Positions 62,768-64,000 of a stretch of DNA of 64,000 nt are shown one piece after another. The notes under the pieces were generated by a model. It was not told the origin of the DNA, did no database searches, and worked only from the letters and a program-made list of their open reading frames with translations. The stretch comes from Flavobacteriaceae bacterium (GTDB lineage: Bacteria > Bacteroidota > Bacteroidia > Flavobacteriales > Weeksellaceae). A program made the position numbers and the translations under genes. The DNA is taken from NCBI GenBank assembly GCA_012522185.1, contig JAAYKY010000057.1, positions 37,912-101,911 of the forward strand. Direction: 5' to 3'. Numbering within the stretch: position 1 is the first letter of the stretch; each line of letters begins with the position of its first letter.

Positions 62768-63598
62768 TTAAAAGCTAGAATAAGTCCAATACCTAGGATT
62801 CAGAAAAATATGAGGGTTTGAACCTGTTGTTAAATTATGTAAATTAATATGGGTTCTATAACCTAAATTAGCAGGCGACAATATATTATGTCTCTCTAAT
62901 CTAAACATAAAACTTTTGCTTTGATTCATCCATTTAAAGGCAAAAGTAGATTGTCCTCCCGACCTATAAACGAATTTTTCTATCATTAATGTTCCTCTGG
63001 CTAGTACACCTAATCCTTTAAGTGCCAATCCTCCCCCTGCATACCCATACACAATATCTCCTGTAGGGTCAATCAGAGCATGTCCTCCCTGTGGGACAGA
63101 ACTATATTTTGGGATACCTTTATAGCCAAAGGTACGCGTTCCCGATGAGTTTGGAATTTCTGTCCTATACTCCATAGTATAAACTAATGTACGGTCAACT
63201 ATGTTCCCATTTTCATCATACAGATAATCTATTATATCTCCGCCATTTGTATCTACTTGTTCATATCCTCCATTCCCATCAGGTCTATAACCGTTGTCTG
63301 GTGCGAGTTTATGCGCCACGTGGTTTAATCCGGAAGTTATAAGCCCCTGCCTTGCACCCGCCCAGAAGCTGCCGCCTGCTATGGTAGAGGATATACCTCC
63401 TGATAGTCCTCCTGCGGCTATGGTTGCCGCATTGTACCAGTCGCTTTGTCCAAATTTGTTAAGCTGACCACCAGATATACCGGATATCTGCATTCCACTA
63501 CTAATCAATGAACTCACGGCTCCTGAAGCAAAACCGCTGCTTCCGTTTCCATGAAGGTGGTAAATCAACATGTTTGATACATCATCCAACTCCTTCAT
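62768..63598 (-). CDS. Rhs-type C-terminal toxin module (orphan)
   Basis: 276 residues from ATG 63598, overlapping the preceding gene's stop (ATGA). Order: a short N-terminus with GNGSSGFASGAVSSLISSGM, the Gly-rich DWYNAATIAAGGLSGGISS, WAGARQGLITSGLNHVAH, the ~110-residue shared block (PQGGHALIDPTGDIVYGYAG) and a unique tip of about 80 residues with several His (FRLERHN, YRTHINLHNL, NPHIFLNPRYW). His-rich tips of this kind are often nucleases, but no known motif is complete. No Rhs repeats, so it is probably a displaced module of a larger gene lying to the right. Confidence 0.75.
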   Translation of the reverse strand: MKELDDVSNMLIYHLHGNGSSGFASGAVSSLISSGMQISGISGGQLNKFGQSDWYNAATIAAGGLSGGISSTIAGGSFWAGARQGLITSGLNHVAHKLAPDNGYRPDGNGGYEQVDTNGGDIIDYLYDENGNIVDRTLVYTMEYRTEIPNSSGTRTFGYKGIPKYSSVPQGGHALIDPTGDIVYGYAGGGLALKGLGVLARGTLMIEKFVYRSGGQSTFAFKWMNQSKSFMFRLERHNILSPANLGYRTHINLHNLTTGSNPHIFLNPRYWTYSSF

Positions 63599-64000
63599 TT
63601 TTTATATTTAAAGATAAAATCTGATTTATAAATAATGGAGTCATTTATTAATCCTAAAATAGTATTTTCATCTATCTTGGGGTATAGTAAACATTCGCTA
63701 GAGTTTTTATCTGGTATCATGATACTATCTGTATAAGAATCTTTTTTTCTTATAAGAATCTTTTTATACGTTGATATTTCGTACGGACTTAAAACACAGA
63801 AAATGTATTTGTTAAACCATAAGCACTTTCTTTTGTCTTCGCATTCATTAAATCCAATATAAAATATCCCTTATATATAGATTTTTCATTAGGAATATTA
63901 CCTTCATAACACAAGTAATTATGTTTGGGTTTTAAAAACTGAATTGAATCTTGTGTATTATTTTGTATTGAAAAATAAATCATATTGTTATCAATATGAT
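63595..64000 (-). pseudogene. Candidate immunity gene, frameshifted and cut by the right edge
   Basis: The minus-strand frame entering at the edge reads NNMIYFSIQNNTQDSIQFLK and NEKSIYKGYF. One extra T in the T4 run near 63870 would continue it as YIGFNECEDKRKCLWFNKYI and on through SPYEISTYKKILIRKK to KYKK, stopping at 63595-63597 in an ATGA overlap with the next module. Without it the first frame ends at 63789 (NTFSVF). It resembles small periplasmic immunity-type proteins. The start lies beyond the window. Frameshift or assembly error cannot be told apart here. Confidence 0.55.

Noticed and set aside
60747..64000. Transposase or IS remnant explaining the repeated modules
   Set aside because: No transposase-like frame or terminal inverted repeats were found; the repeats correspond to conserved protein segments of Rhs-type modules.

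Overview
The window reads as chromosome of a low-GC member of the Bacteroidota, class Flavobacteriia, probably close to the Weeksellaceae/Flavobacteriaceae. The support is a SusC/SusD pair, a type IX secretion (T9SS) C-terminal sorting domain, a very short RpoD (288 aa), TAnnTTTG-type -7 promoter boxes, an atp operon without the beta and epsilon genes, a degradative-type HMG-CoA reductase as used in the mevalonate pathway, and BshC for bacillithiol. Housekeeping genes are intact and tightly packed. No insertion sequence, CRISPR array, rRNA or riboswitch was recognised.

Layout. 1-8.2 kb: bshC (cut by the left edge), a Lys/Glu-rich helical protein, an M16 peptidase, an ECF sigma factor / anti-sigma-like / outer-membrane operon, and a YkgJ-type protein with a pyrimidine-dimer glycosylase. 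8.2-16.7 kb: HMG-CoA reductase, tRNA-Gly(TCC), a PhoR/PhoB-like two-component pair divergent from a TonB-dependent receptor plus lipoprotein, and a T9SS cargo protein. Several TTAA elements at 11-bp spacing lie between the regulator and the receptor. 16.8-26.4 kb: DoxX, esterase, pdxJ and MscS on the minus strand, DUF456, ogt, and the rimP-nusA-infB operon, which has a hairpin in its leader. 26.5-35.4 kb: SusC/SusD, a secreted protein, a putative porin, a thioesterase and dusB. 35.5-45.5 kb: a decayed YafQ-type toxin-antitoxin pair, atpZ-like, a membrane protein, atpB-E-F-H-A-G, TerC, recF, DUF721 and YheT. 45.5-48.3 kb: three tandem secreted paralogues and rpe.

Accessory regions. 48.3-53.2 kb is the most unusual part. 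An XRE regulator diverges from two large genes that share a His-rich C-terminal domain. Each of the two is broken by one lesion. They are followed by a chain of small lipoproteins alternating with partial copies of the large-gene 3' ends. This looks like a toxin/immunity cassette array remodelled by recombination. 60.7-64 kb (minus strand) is a second array: Rhs-type C-terminal modules ending in different tips, each followed by a candidate immunity gene, with a degraded remnant at the far end and a frameshifted immunity gene at the window edge.

Between these lie rpoD, an MmcQ/YjbR protein, leuS with two AT-rich insertions, and small hypothetical proteins. Nonsense codons or single-base frameshifts cluster in the toxin, antitoxin and immunity-like genes, while every housekeeping gene is open. 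Either the toxin loci are decaying or being switched, or there are localised assembly errors; the sequence alone cannot decide.
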